Shown: positions 17,081 through 25,491 of the stretch, in pieces
Numbering within the stretch: the stretch's first letter is position 1
Layout of the letters: each line of letters starts with the position of its first letter
Assembly (NCBI RefSeq): GCF_002760665.1
Contig: NZ_PDOB01000001.1
Location: 248,001-312,000 of the forward strand
Length of the DNA: 64,000 nucleotides
Source: Massilia psychrophila
Lineage (GTDB): Bacteria; Pseudomonadota; Gammaproteobacteria; Burkholderiales; Burkholderiaceae_D
Direction: 5' to 3'
Program-made: the position numbers and the translations under genes
Notes under the pieces: model-generated
Database searches by the model: none
What the model was told of the DNA's origin: nothing
Seen by the model: only the letters and a program-made list of their open reading frames with translations

Positions 17081-17631
17081 GTGACCGGCTCGGGCCACTC
17101 GGCCTGAACCAGATGACGCCAGAGCAGCGCATCGCCGCCCAGGCCATCATCGATGGCCCGCGCGGCGCGCTGTACGGCCCGTTCGTGCCGCTGCTGCGCA
17201 GCCCCGAGTTGATGGAGAACGCCCAGCGCATGGGCGAACACCTGCGCTATCGTAGCGCGATCGGCACGCGGCTGTCGGAGCTGGCGATCCTGGTCACCGC
17301 GCGCCATTGGAACCAGCAGGTCGAGTGGGCAATCCACGCGCCGATCGCCGCGCAATCGGGCATTTCGGCCGAGCTAATTGCGGCAATTGCCGCGCGCGCC
17401 GCGCCGCAGTCGATGCGCGCGGACGAAGCGGCGGTTTACCAGTTCAGCATCGAGCTGCATCAGCAAAAACGGGTGAGCGAAGCGACCTATGCGGCCGCGC
17501 TGGCGCTGTTCGGCGAGCACGGCGTAGTCGACCTGATGGGCATCAACGGCTACTATACTTTTCTGGCGATGGTGATGAACGCCGCCCAAACCCCGGCACC
17601 GGCAGCGCCCGGATGGACGCTGGCCGATTAG
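17077..17631 (+). CDS. Carboxymuconolactone decarboxylase family protein
   Basis: 184 residues from the ATG at 17077, which overlaps the FAH stop (ATGA). Core segment ELAILVTARHWNQQVEWAIHAPIA matches the AhpD/CMD fold, with no CxxC redox pair, so it belongs to the decarboxylase-like rather than peroxidase-like branch. With the FAH gene it suggests processing of a ring-cleavage or keto-acid compound. Substrate unknown. Confidence 0.82.
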   Translation: MSDRLGPLGLNQMTPEQRIAAQAIIDGPRGALYGPFVPLLRSPELMENAQRMGEHLRYRSAIGTRLSELAILVTARHWNQQVEWAIHAPIAAQSGISAELIAAIAARAAPQSMRADEAAVYQFSIELHQQKRVSEATYAAALALFGEHGVVDLMGINGYYTFLAMVMNAAQTPAPAAPGWTLAD

Positions 17632-17721
17632 ATAGCACTGTGGCGCAGCGTTCGATGGCGTGACCGGCATCATGAGCGAGATCACCGTTGCCAGCCATTT
17701 AAGGGCGTGCGGACCGGGCGC

Positions 17722-17919
17722 TCAGGCGAGCGCTTCTTTGGCCGCTTCTTCCGGCGTCAGGCCGTCATAAAACTGGTCGGTGAACCACTCGACCTGTTCT
17801 TCGATATGGTCCTGGGCCTCGGCCTGGGTGGCGCCGCCGGCGACGAGAAACTTCTCCACTTCGATGCACCAGTTAATCAGCGCCATCGTTTCTTCGTCAA
17901 GTTCTTCTTTCTTTGCCAT
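17722..17919 (-). CDS. Small acidic protein of unknown function
   Basis: 65 residues, acidic, predicted helical (MAKKEELDEETMALINWC ... GLTPEEAAKEALA). A good Shine-Dalgarno (GGGGAA) lies four to five bases before the ATG. It follows the 87-residue gene at 17941-18204 by 21 bases on the same strand, so the two are probably co-transcribed. I recognise no domain. Confidence 0.6.
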   Translation of the reverse strand: MAKKEELDEETMALINWCIEVEKFLVAGGATQAEAQDHIEEQVEWFTDQFYDGLTPEEAAKEALA

Positions 17920-17940
17920 CGTATTCCCCTTCGATCATGA

Positions 17941-18204
17941 TCAGGCTGCAAGGCCCTTGGCCAGCAGGTCGGCAACCAGCGCGTTAAGGTCGACGTCGCG
18001 TTCCTTCGCCCGGGTTTGCAGCTGCAACACCAGATCGCTGTTGAGCTTGACGGCAAACGGCACCAGGCCGGCCGCCTGATCGAGTTTGCGCTGCTCGCGG
18101 CGGTCGACGGTGATGCCGGCGCTGTTGCCGAAGCCGGCGTTCGGGGCGACCATCTGGCCCATCAATTTTTTGGCGTCACTCTTAGCCATGCCGGTTTTTT
18201 TCAT
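17941..18204 (-). CDS. Small basic protein with possible ribbon-helix-helix end
   Basis: 87 residues. The C-terminal half (FAVKLNSDLVLQLQTRAKERDVDLNALVADLLAKGL) has the strand-helix-turn-helix look of Arc/CopG-type DNA-binding domains, and the N-terminal half is basic and glycine-rich. A paired small acidic gene follows. A toxin-antitoxin or regulator role is possible but not shown; the downstream partner does not resemble a known toxin. Confidence 0.55.
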   Translation of the reverse strand: MKKTGMAKSDAKKLMGQMVAPNAGFGNSAGITVDRREQRKLDQAAGLVPFAVKLNSDLVLQLQTRAKERDVDLNALVADLLAKGLAA

Positions 18205-18287
18205 GTGGTGCTTTCTGTGATGTTGTTTGGGGGGATTTTACGCCGCCAGAAAAATGACGGCGTTTGATAGCTAAGCTACCCTCGAAA

Positions 18288-18366
18288 CCGTCATCGCCGC
18301 GCAGGCGGGGATCCCATTTCTTCGGCGAGCGAAAAATGAGGCCCCCGCGTTTGCGAGGGCGACGGA
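18288..18366. repeat. REP-like inverted pair
   Basis: Two GC-rich hairpin-forming half units: one around 18289-18312 (GTCATCGCCGC with GCGGGGATCC) and one around 18339-18365 (GGCCCCCGCG with CGAGGGCGACGG), facing each other across a short linker. This is the layout of bacterial BIME/REP elements. It lies between the small-gene pair and the esterase gene. Confidence 0.6.
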
Positions 18367-18377
18367 CTACGGGACGC

Positions 18378-19046
18378 TCAGGCCAGCACTTTTTTGAGCC
18401 AGGCGCTGACGTCGACGACCTCTTCCTGGCACAGCGAATGCTGCATCGGATAGTCGTGCCACTCGACCTGGTAGCCCATCGACAGGAGCAGATCGCGCGA
18501 CTGCTGCGCGCGGGCGAGCGGGATCACGCCGTCGCTGCGGCCGTGCACCATGAAGATCGGCGTGTCCAGGCTTTCCTCGGTGCGCTCGGCGGCGACGCTG
18601 GCCGACAACGGCAGGTAGCCCGACAGGCACATCAGGCCGGCCAGCTTTTCGGGATGGCGCAAGCCGGTCTGCAAGGTCATCGCGCAGCCTTGCGAAAAGC
18701 CGGCCAGGATGATCCGGTCGGCCGGGATGCCGCGCGCTTTTTCGCGCGCGATCAGTGCCTCGACCTGCAACTGCGAGCGGCGCAAGCCGCCTTCGTCCTC
18801 GCGCCGCACCAGGTCGGCGTTGGTGATGTCGTACCAAGCCCGCATTACGTAGCCGCCGTTGACCGTCACCGGGATCTGGTCGGCGTGCGGGAACACGAAG
18901 CGGATCGGCGGCAGGCCGGCCAGGTCGAGTTCGCGCACCATTGGCACGAAGTCGTTGCCGTCGGCGCCCAGGCCGTGCATCCAGATGACCGCGACGACAG
19001 GATTGGGCGCGGTGTCGATTTCGATGTTGTCGAGCAGTTCAGTCAT
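18378..19046 (-). CDS. Alpha/beta-hydrolase carboxylesterase (phospholipase/carboxylesterase family)
   Basis: 222 residues from the ATG at 19046 (AGGA upstream). Catalytic triad visible: S118 in GFSQG, D172 in GRSDGVIP and H203 in YPMQHSL. IWMHGLGADGNDF supplies the oxyanion-hole region. The family (EstB / acyl-protein-thioesterase-like) hydrolyses short-chain esters or thioesters in the cytoplasm; no signal peptide is seen. It follows mogA by 11 bases on the same strand. Confidence 0.88.
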   Translation of the reverse strand: MTELLDNIEIDTAPNPVVAVIWMHGLGADGNDFVPMVRELDLAGLPPIRFVFPHADQIPVTVNGGYVMRAWYDITNADLVRREDEGGLRRSQLQVEALIAREKARGIPADRIILAGFSQGCAMTLQTGLRHPEKLAGLMCLSGYLPLSASVAAERTEESLDTPIFMVHGRSDGVIPLARAQQSRDLLLSMGYQVEWHDYPMQHSLCQEEVVDVSAWLKKVLA

Positions 19047-19057
19047 GCCAATTCCTG

Positions 19058-19672
19058 TCAGGTTTGTGGTGGCCGCAGCGCCGATTTTGGGCGGAACGCC
19101 TTGCACACGGCCGGATCGGTTTCCATGTACGGCCCGCCGATCAGGTCGACGCAATACGGTACGGCTGCAAAAATCCCGCCGACGACCTGTTTGCCCTCCA
19201 AGTCCTTGAGCCCTTCAAGGGTTTCCTTGATCGCTTTCGGCTGGCCCGGCAGGTTCATGATCAGTGCCGCATGGTCGGGCGTTTCGCGGATCACCGCCAG
19301 CTGGCGCGACAAAATCGCGGTCGGCACAAAGCGCAGGCTGATCTGGCGCATCTGCTCGCCGAAGCCCGGCATTTCGCGCGTGCCCACTGCCAGCGTCGCT
19401 TCCGGCGTGACGTCGCGCCGCGCCGGTCCGGTGCCGCCGGTAGTGAGCACCAGGTCGCAGCGCTCCTCGTCGACCAGTTCGATCAGGGTGCGCTCGATGT
19501 GCGCGCGTTCGTCCGGAATCAGGCGCGTTTCGATCCGGTACGGCGTGGTGAGCGCCGCCGCCAGCCACGCGGCCAGCGCGGGGATGCCCTGGTCTTCGTA
19601 CACGCCGCTGCTGGCGCGGTCGGACACCGACACCAGGCCGATGACCAGTTCCTTATTCGTCGTCTGGCTCAT
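19058..19672 (-). CDS. mogA: Molybdopterin adenylyltransferase
   Basis: 204 residues. LTTGGTGPARRDVTPEA (about 77-92) is the MPT-binding signature of the MogA/MoaB family, which adenylylates molybdopterin before molybdate insertion. The start chosen (ATG 19672) overlaps the end of yjgA by 20 bases; an ATG at 19705 would overlap more. The enzyme would serve molybdoenzymes such as the IorB-like hydroxylase at 45752-47938, although the genes are far apart. Confidence 0.88.
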   Translation of the reverse strand: MSQTTNKELVIGLVSVSDRASSGVYEDQGIPALAAWLAAALTTPYRIETRLIPDERAHIERTLIELVDEERCDLVLTTGGTGPARRDVTPEATLAVGTREMPGFGEQMRQISLRFVPTAILSRQLAVIRETPDHAALIMNLPGQPKAIKETLEGLKDLEGKQVVGGIFAAVPYCVDLIGGPYMETDPAVCKAFRPKSALRPPQT

Positions 19673-20276
19673 CGTCGGATGGTTCCAGGTCGAGGTTTTC
19701 GTCATCGTCGCCGGCCGCCGATTTGGCCGGTTGGCCCTTCTTGCTTAAATCCTTGAGAATCTGGAAAATCTCGCGGTAGGCCTTTGGCGGCTTGTTCTCG
19801 GCCTGGTCCTTGCGGGCGTTGCGGATCAGGGTGCGCAAGTGCTGCACGTCCAGTTCCGGATGCTCGCCCGACAATACCGTCAGCGCCTTGTCGTCGGCCA
19901 GCAGCTTTTCGCGGCGACGCTCGAGCGCGTGCAGGTAAGCGGTATCGGCCTTCGACATGCCTTTCCAGCTGTCGATGGTGCGCTGGATGATGGCAATTTC
20001 TTCGTCATCGAGCGTGCGCATCTTCTTGCCGACGAATTGCATCTGGCGGCGCCGGCCCTCGTGGTTGGTGATGGTCTGGCACATCAGGATGGCGTCGCGC
20101 ACGTCTTCCGGCATCGGCACCCGCTTGACGCGGTCGCGCGCTTCATTGACGAGTTCCTCGCCCAGCTTTTGCACTTCGAGGCTCTGGCGCTTGGCTTCGG
20201 ACCTGGAAGGACGCTCGTATTCTTGCTCGAATTCGGAGGATTGGAACCCGCAGGCACCGCGGTTAGGATTTGGCAT
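19653..20276 (-). CDS. darP: Dual-action ribosomal maturation protein DarP (YjgA, DUF615)
   Basis: 207 residues, highly charged. SRSEAKRQSLEVQKLGEEL and PMPEDVRDAILMCQTITNHEGRRRQMQFVGKKMR are diagnostic for the YjgA/DarP family, which associates with late 50S ribosomal precursors. The C-terminus is an acidic tail (DDDENLDLEPSDDEPDDE). Divergent from pmbA across a 91-base gap that carries a perfect inverted repeat. Confidence 0.93.
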   Translation of the reverse strand: MPNPNRGACGFQSSEFEQEYERPSRSEAKRQSLEVQKLGEELVNEARDRVKRVPMPEDVRDAILMCQTITNHEGRRRQMQFVGKKMRTLDDEEIAIIQRTIDSWKGMSKADTAYLHALERRREKLLADDKALTVLSGEHPELDVQHLRTLIRNARKDQAENKPPKAYREIFQILKDLSKKGQPAKSAAGDDDENLDLEPSDDEPDDE

Positions 20277-20307
20277 GATATGAATCTGACAGGCACACGG
20301 CCGATCA

Positions 20308-20346
20308 GTGAAAACAGTAAACGACTGCTATGATAACTGTTTTCAC
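20308..20346. promoter_or_regulatory. Perfect 11-bp inverted repeat between darP and pmbA
   Basis: GTGAAAACAGT at 20308-20318 and its exact complement ACTGTTTTCAC at 20336-20346, separated by 17 bases. It is centred in the divergent gap, 22 bases before the pmbA ATG, and could be an operator for both genes or a leader hairpin. Confidence 0.5.
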
Positions 20347-20367
20347 GGACAGCCACGAAAACACGAC

Positions 20368-21720
20368 ATGAACGACTCCGTTTTTATCCATACCCAGGAC
20401 CAGCTCAAACAGCTCGCCGCCGACGTTCTGGCGTTCGCGCGCGAGAAGGGCGGCACCGATGCCGCAGTCGACATCAGCGAGGGCAGCGGGCTGTCGGTGT
20501 CGGTTCGACGTGGCAAAATCGAGACGATCGAACAAAACAAGGACAAGGGCATGGGCGTGACGGTCTATATCGGCCAGAAACGCGGCAACGCCAGCACGTC
20601 CGACTTTTCGCCGGCCGCCATGCGCGCCACCGTCGACGCGGCCTATAACATCGCCCGCTTCACTGCCGACGACGACTGCGCCGGCCTGGCCGAAGCCGAA
20701 CTGCTCGAAATGGCGCCGCGCGACCTGCGCCTGTGCTACCCGTGGCGCATATCGACCGAAGAAGCGGTAGAACTGGCCAAGCGTGCCGAAGGCGCCGCTT
20801 TCGACGTCGACGCACGCATCACCAACAGCGAGGGCGGCAGCGTGCACGTGCAGCAGTCGCACTTCGTTTCCGCCAATTCGCGTGGCTTCTCCGGCGGCTA
20901 TCCATTCTCGCGCCACACGCTGTCGGTGGCGCCGATCGCCGGCAAGGGCGCCAAGATGCAGCGCGACGACTGGTACACGTCGGTGCGCGACGCCAGCAAG
21001 ATGGCCTCGCCGGAAGCTGTCGGCCGCTACGCCGCCGAGCGCGCGCTCGCGCGTCTGAACGCCCGTAAGCTCGACACCCGTACCTGCCCGGTGCTGTTCG
21101 AAGCGCCGCTCGCCGCCGGCCTGCTCGGCGCTTTTGTTCAGGCCACCTCGGGCGGTGCGTTGTACCGCAAGTCGACCTTCCTGCTCGATTCGCTCGGCCA
21201 GTCGGTGTTCCCGAAGCATATCCAGATCCTCGAAGACCCGCATCTGGTCGGCGAAGTCGGCTCGGCGCCGTTCGATGAAGAGGGCGTGCGTACGGTGCGC
21301 CGCAACGTCGTCAAGGACGGCGTCGTGCAGGGCTACTTCCTGTCGACCTATTCGGCGCGTAAACTCGGCATGCAAACCACCGGCAACGCCGGCGGCTCGC
21401 ATAACCTGTTCATGACGTCGTCGAGCACCAAGCGCGCCGACGATTTCGCCGGCATGCTGCGCAAGATGGGCCGCGGCCTGCTGGTCACCGAGCTGATGGG
21501 GCAGGGCACCAATTACGTCACCGGCGACTATTCGCGCGGCGCCTCCGGTTTCTGGGTCGAAAATGGCGTCATCCAATACCCGGTCGAGGAAATCACCATC
21601 GCCGGCAACATGAAAGACATGTTCCAGAAAATCGTCGCCATCGGCAACGATACGCTAACGCGGGGCAACAAGTCGACCGGCTCGATCCTGATCGAGAACA
21701 TGGTAATTGCCGGCAGCTAG
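20368..21720 (+). CDS. pmbA: Metalloprotease PmbA (TldE)
   Basis: 450 residues from the ATG at 20368; an upstream in-frame ATG at 20308 falls inside the inverted repeat and is less likely. PmbA/TldE pairs with TldD to form a zinc protease that degrades unfolded peptides and matures some peptide antibiotics and CcdA. Family features include RRGKIETIEQNKDKGMGVTVY near residue 55 and the C-terminal GNDTLTRGNKSTGSILIENM. tldD is not in the window. The divergent neighbour darP is a common partner in betaproteobacteria. Confidence 0.93.
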   Translation: MNDSVFIHTQDQLKQLAADVLAFAREKGGTDAAVDISEGSGLSVSVRRGKIETIEQNKDKGMGVTVYIGQKRGNASTSDFSPAAMRATVDAAYNIARFTADDDCAGLAEAELLEMAPRDLRLCYPWRISTEEAVELAKRAEGAAFDVDARITNSEGGSVHVQQSHFVSANSRGFSGGYPFSRHTLSVAPIAGKGAKMQRDDWYTSVRDASKMASPEAVGRYAAERALARLNARKLDTRTCPVLFEAPLAAGLLGAFVQATSGGALYRKSTFLLDSLGQSVFPKHIQILEDPHLVGEVGSAPFDEEGVRTVRRNVVKDGVVQGYFLSTYSARKLGMQTTGNAGGSHNLFMTSSSTKRADDFAGMLRKMGRGLLVTELMGQGTNYVTGDYSRGASGFWVENGVIQYPVEEITIAGNMKDMFQKIVAIGNDTLTRGNKSTGSILIENMVIAGS

Positions 21721-21750
21721 TTTCCGTTTTACCGGTTGAGCCGTCGAACT

Positions 21751-21775
21751 GTCGTCCCCGCTGCGCGGGGACGAC
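21751..21775. repeat. 25-base perfect palindromic hairpin after pmbA
   Basis: Ten-base arms GTCGTCCCCG and CGGGGACGAC around CTGCG, 30 bases after the pmbA stop. No T run follows, so it looks like a REP unit (similar in composition to the element at 18288-18366) rather than a classical terminator. Confidence 0.65.
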
Positions 21776-21894
21776 ATGCATGTGGGGCACGTATTTTACA
21801 TTTTCGTTGCATGGTTTCAACAGCGCCAATACACTAGCCCAAGCAAGAATAACGTTGGGATATTTCCCGCGATGAACTTACCGGAGGCAACACC

Positions 21895-22992
21895 ATGGAA
21901 CGCCGTTCTTTTCTCAAAAAAGCAGCAGTCGGCGCCAGCGTCGGCGCGGCCGCTGTCGCGCCAACGCTGGCTCAGGCGGCCGACCTGCCGACCATCAACT
22001 GGCGCCTTGCCAGCAGCTTCCCGAAAAATCTCGACACCATCTTCGGCGCATCCGAAAATTTTACCAAGCGGGTTGCCCAGCTGACCGGTGGCAAGTTTAC
22101 GATCCGCGCTTTTGCCGCGGGCGAGATCGTGCCCGCGCTGGAAGTGATGGACGCGGTGCGTGCCGACACCGTCGAAATGGGCCACACCGCCGCCTATTAC
22201 TATGTCGGCAAGGACGCCACCTTCGCCTTCGATTGCGCGGTGCCGTTCGGTCTGACCTCGCGCCAGCAAACCGCCTGGTTCGAGCATGGCGGCGGCCGCG
22301 ATCTGATGCGCGAGTTTTACAAGGGCTACAACATCGTCAACTTCATGGGTGGCAATACCGGCACCCAGATGGGCGGCTGGTTCCGCAAGGAGATCAAGAC
22401 GGTTGCCGACTTGAAGGGCCTGAAAATGCGCATCAGTGGCCTGGCCGGGCGCACGATGGCGCGCCTGGGCGTGGTTACGCAGCAGCTGCCGGCGGCCGAT
22501 ATCTATCCGTCGCTGGAAAAAGGCACGATCGATGCGGCCGAATGGGTCGGTCCTTACGACGATGAAAAGATCGGCATCTATAAAGTGGCGCCGTTCTACT
22601 ACGCCCCGGGCTGGTGGGAAGCCGGGCCGCAGCTGTCGTTCTACATCAACCTCAAGGAATGGGAAAAGCTGCCGAAGCAATACCAGGCGGCGATCGAGGT
22701 GGCGAGCTACGAGGCCCACGTCGGCATGCAGGCGTCCTACGACGCCAAGAATCCGGCCGCCCTCGCGCGCCTGATCAAGAACGGCGCGAAGGTCCGCTTC
22801 TTTAACAAAGCGCTGCTGGACGCCGGCTACAAAGCGGCAACCGAGATGATGGAAGAGGAAGCGGCGAAAAATCCCAAGTTCAAGAAGATTTACGAGCCGT
22901 GGAAGGTATTCCGCCGCGAGCAGAATACCTGGGCGTCGGTGGCCGAGGCCAGCATGCAGAATTACCTGATCAGCGCCAACAAGGGCCAGTAA
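21895..22992 (+). CDS. TRAP transporter solute-binding protein (DctP family)
   Basis: 365 residues with a twin-arginine-type signal (RRSFLKKAAVGASVGAAA) and the DctP fold signatures INWRLASSFPKNLDTIFGASE, ADTVEMGHTAAYYYVGKD and GLAGRTMARLGVVTQQLPAADIYPSLEKGTIDAAEWVGP. It resembles the branch serving 2-oxo acids and chloroaromatic acids. No membrane components are adjacent; dctQ and dctM genes occur 34 kb away (56830-59094) without their own binding protein. Pairing is a guess. A terminator follows at 23020. Confidence 0.9.
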   Translation: MERRSFLKKAAVGASVGAAAVAPTLAQAADLPTINWRLASSFPKNLDTIFGASENFTKRVAQLTGGKFTIRAFAAGEIVPALEVMDAVRADTVEMGHTAAYYYVGKDATFAFDCAVPFGLTSRQQTAWFEHGGGRDLMREFYKGYNIVNFMGGNTGTQMGGWFRKEIKTVADLKGLKMRISGLAGRTMARLGVVTQQLPAADIYPSLEKGTIDAAEWVGPYDDEKIGIYKVAPFYYAPGWWEAGPQLSFYINLKEWEKLPKQYQAAIEVASYEAHVGMQASYDAKNPAALARLIKNGAKVRFFNKALLDAGYKAATEMMEEEAAKNPKFKKIYEPWKVFRREQNTWASVAEASMQNYLISANKGQ

Positions 22993-23019
22993 GCTGCCGG
23001 CAGTAAGAACAAGCATATA

Positions 23020-23044
23020 ACGCCCCGAAGTTTGGGGCGTTTTT
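23020..23044 (+). terminator. Rho-independent terminator after TRAP binding protein
   Basis: Stem ACGCCCC / GGGGCGT with a seven-base loop and a run of five T, 28 bases after the stop. Confidence 0.85.
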
Positions 23045-23190
23045 GGTTCGGGCCGGCCCATCATCGCGCGCATCGGGTCCTGTTGCAGATCGGCCCCGAA
23101 TTCGAGCATTCTGTCGCAATAACAACTATTTTTCGTCGTAACCTGTGATGATGGCGCCCGCCATCGGTATCGACCGCAGCCCCCTATTAC

Positions 23191-25419
23191 ATGACGACTT
23201 CCAAAAAAACAATGTCTAACAACAACACTCCTTCACGCGCGCTTACCCTTCGCCTGCTGATCGCCGCCCCTGCCATCTTCGGCATGGTCGCGGCCCAGGC
23301 GGCCGGACAGCAGGGCGCCGTCCCGGCCGAGCAGGTCCCGGCGCCAATCCAGAAAGTCGAAATCAAGGGCGCCGCCGCCTCGTACGACGCGCGGCGCAAC
23401 GATACCGCCACCAAGATCGTCGTCTCGCAAGAAGAAATTTTGCGCAACGGCGACACCACCATCGGCGAAGTGCTCAAGCGCTTGCCGGGCGTGACGGTGG
23501 GCGGCGTGCAGGGCCGCGGCGGCGATATCCGCATGCGTGGCCTGGGCAGCGGCTATACCCAGATCCTGCTCAACGGCGAACCGAGTCCGGCCGGATTCTC
23601 GCTCGATTCGCTGTCGCCCGACATGATCGAGCGCATCGAGATCATGCGCGCCGCCACCGCCGAATACAGCACACAAGCCATCGCCGGCGCCATCAATATC
23701 GTGCTCAAGCGTACCATCGTGACGGCGCAGCGCGAAGTCAAGGCGGGCGCGCAGGAAGACAACGGCAACTACGGCACCAACATCAACTTCCAGCTGGCCG
23801 ACCGCAAGGGGCCGCTGTCGTACGCGGTCGGCGGCGGCATCACCTATGCCAGATTCGAGCGGCCGTCCGAAGTCGTCACCGAGGGCGGCAACGCTGCCGG
23901 CGCGCCGATCCTGCTGCGCCGCGCCGACCAGCAAAACCGCGGCCACTTCGAAGCTTTCAACCTGTCGCCGCGGATTAACTGGACGCTCGGACCGGGCGAC
24001 GTCATCACTTCGCAAAATTTTATCAACGTCAACCGCTTTCGCGGCGACAACACCGAAAAAGTGCACACGCTGCTGGGCGCCGCGCCGCGGTACAGCGCCA
24101 CCAATGTCGCCATCGAATCGGATTCGGCACTGTTCCGCAGCGACCTCTCGTGGACCCGCAAGCTGGCCCAGGGCGCCAAGCTCGACATGAAAGCCGGCGT
24201 CAATTACAGCCAGCGCGACACGCGCGCGCCGTCGCGCCAGTTCGACGCCGCCGGCAAGCAGGTGCTCGAGCGCCTGATCACCTCAAGCGCGGTCGACAAA
24301 GGTTTAACCGCCAGCGGCAAGTATGCGACGCCGATCTTCGAAGGCCATGCGCTGGCGGCCGGCTGGGATGCCGGCTACAGCAAGCGCGACGAAGACCGCA
24401 TCCAGCGCGAAACGTCGCCCGTACCTGGCGTGGCGAAAGACCTCGACCAGGTGTTTGCCGCCAACGTCACCCGGCTGGCGTTGTTTGCGCAGGATGAATG
24501 GACCGTCACGCCACGTTGGTCGGTCTACGCCGGCCTGCGCTGGGAAGGCATCGAGACGCGCAGCAGCGGTGCCGGCTACGCGCCGGTGGACAACAAGTCG
24601 AGCGTGTGGAGTCCGCTGTTCCAGACCCTGTGGAAGATCCCTGGCAGCAAGAGCGACCAAGTGCGGCTGGGCCTGACGCGCACCTACAAGGCGCCTGGCG
24701 TGGGCAGCCTGATACCGCGCCGCTTCTCCTCCAACAACAACAGCCAGACCAGCCCCGACCAGCAGGGCAACCCGCTGCTGAAACCCGAACTGGCGTGGGG
24801 CCTGGACCTGGCCTACGAGCACTACCTCGACGGCGGCGGCCTGTTGACCGCCAGCACCTTCGTGCGCCGCATCGACGACATCACGCGCAACCAGGTCAGC
24901 CTGGTCGACGGCCTGTGGGTATCGATGCCGGTCAACGATGGGGTGGCCAACACGCGTGGCATCGAGCTCGAAGCCAAGCTGCCGCTGCGCTCGCTCTACA
25001 AGACGGCGCCGAACATCGATTTGCGCGCCAACTTGGCGCGCAACTGGTCGACGTTGACCACCGTGCCGGGCCCGAACAACCGGCTCGACCAGCAGACGCC
25101 GTTCAGCGGCACGGTCGGCGTCGATTACAAGCTCGACAGCGCGCCGCTGACGCTCGGCGGCAGCTACAGCTTCCAGAACGGCGGCCCGGTGCGCATTTCG
25201 CTCAATCAGTACGCCTATTCGGTACCCAAGCGTTCGCTCGACCTGTACGGGCTGTGGAAACTCAGCCCGAAAAATCAGCTGCGCGTATCGCTCGCCAACG
25301 CGCTGCACCAGGACAACCTGACGCAATCGCGCTATGCCGACCCCAGCGGCAGTCTAAGCGACAGCACCATCGCCCCGACCTCGGTGGTGCTGCGCGCGCT
25401 GCTCGAGATGAAGTTCTGA
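23191..25419 (+). CDS. TonB-dependent outer-membrane receptor
   Basis: 742 residues (an ATG at 23212 would shorten it by seven). Signal peptide followed by a plug domain (about 75-175: EEILRNGDTTIGEVLKRLPGVTVGG; RMRGLGSGYTQILLNGE; IERIEIMRAATAEYSTQAIAGAINIVLKR) and a 22-strand-type barrel ending in the terminal phenylalanine typical of outer-membrane proteins. Substrate unknown; siderophore or oligosaccharide import are common roles. No TonB/ExbBD or regulator gene is next to it. A terminator follows. Confidence 0.9.
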   Translation: MTTSKKTMSNNNTPSRALTLRLLIAAPAIFGMVAAQAAGQQGAVPAEQVPAPIQKVEIKGAAASYDARRNDTATKIVVSQEEILRNGDTTIGEVLKRLPGVTVGGVQGRGGDIRMRGLGSGYTQILLNGEPSPAGFSLDSLSPDMIERIEIMRAATAEYSTQAIAGAINIVLKRTIVTAQREVKAGAQEDNGNYGTNINFQLADRKGPLSYAVGGGITYARFERPSEVVTEGGNAAGAPILLRRADQQNRGHFEAFNLSPRINWTLGPGDVITSQNFINVNRFRGDNTEKVHTLLGAAPRYSATNVAIESDSALFRSDLSWTRKLAQGAKLDMKAGVNYSQRDTRAPSRQFDAAGKQVLERLITSSAVDKGLTASGKYATPIFEGHALAAGWDAGYSKRDEDRIQRETSPVPGVAKDLDQVFAANVTRLALFAQDEWTVTPRWSVYAGLRWEGIETRSSGAGYAPVDNKSSVWSPLFQTLWKIPGSKSDQVRLGLTRTYKAPGVGSLIPRRFSSNNNSQTSPDQQGNPLLKPELAWGLDLAYEHYLDGGGLLTASTFVRRIDDITRNQVSLVDGLWVSMPVNDGVANTRGIELEAKLPLRSLYKTAPNIDLRANLARNWSTLTTVPGPNNRLDQQTPFSGTVGVDYKLDSAPLTLGGSYSFQNGGPVRISLNQYAYSVPKRSLDLYGLWKLSPKNQLRVSLANALHQDNLTQSRYADPSGSLSDSTIAPTSVVLRALLEMKF

Positions 25420-25444
25420 TTGCAAATAAACGGACCATAAACAA

Positions 25445-25472
25445 AACGCCCCGCAGTCCGGGGCGTTTTTTC
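25445..25472. terminator. Bidirectional rho-independent terminator
   Basis: Stem AACGCCCCG / CGGGGCGTT with loop CAGTC and T run, between the convergent TonB receptor and M14 peptidase genes. The A-rich start also gives a short T run on the minus strand. Confidence 0.85.
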
Positions 25473-25491
25473 TTGGCCGGCGATTACTGAC

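Noticed and set aside
14690-17098. 802-codon open frame on the minus strand
   Set aside because: It lies opposite the FAD protein, MFS, FAH and CMD genes; its product is a low-complexity His/Gln/Arg/Ala mix with no domain. A GC-rich codon bias opens the antisense frame.
18264-19748. 494-codon plus-strand frame opposite the esterase and mogA
   Set aside because: Antisense shadow; both minus-strand genes have full catalytic motifs and ribosome binding sites.
23045-23190. Extra gene between the TRAP binding protein and the TonB receptor
   Set aside because: No frame with a plausible start and ribosome binding site; nothing but a probable promoter region is seen.
24304-25326. 340-codon minus-strand frame inside the TonB receptor gene
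   Set aside because: Antisense shadow with no family signature.
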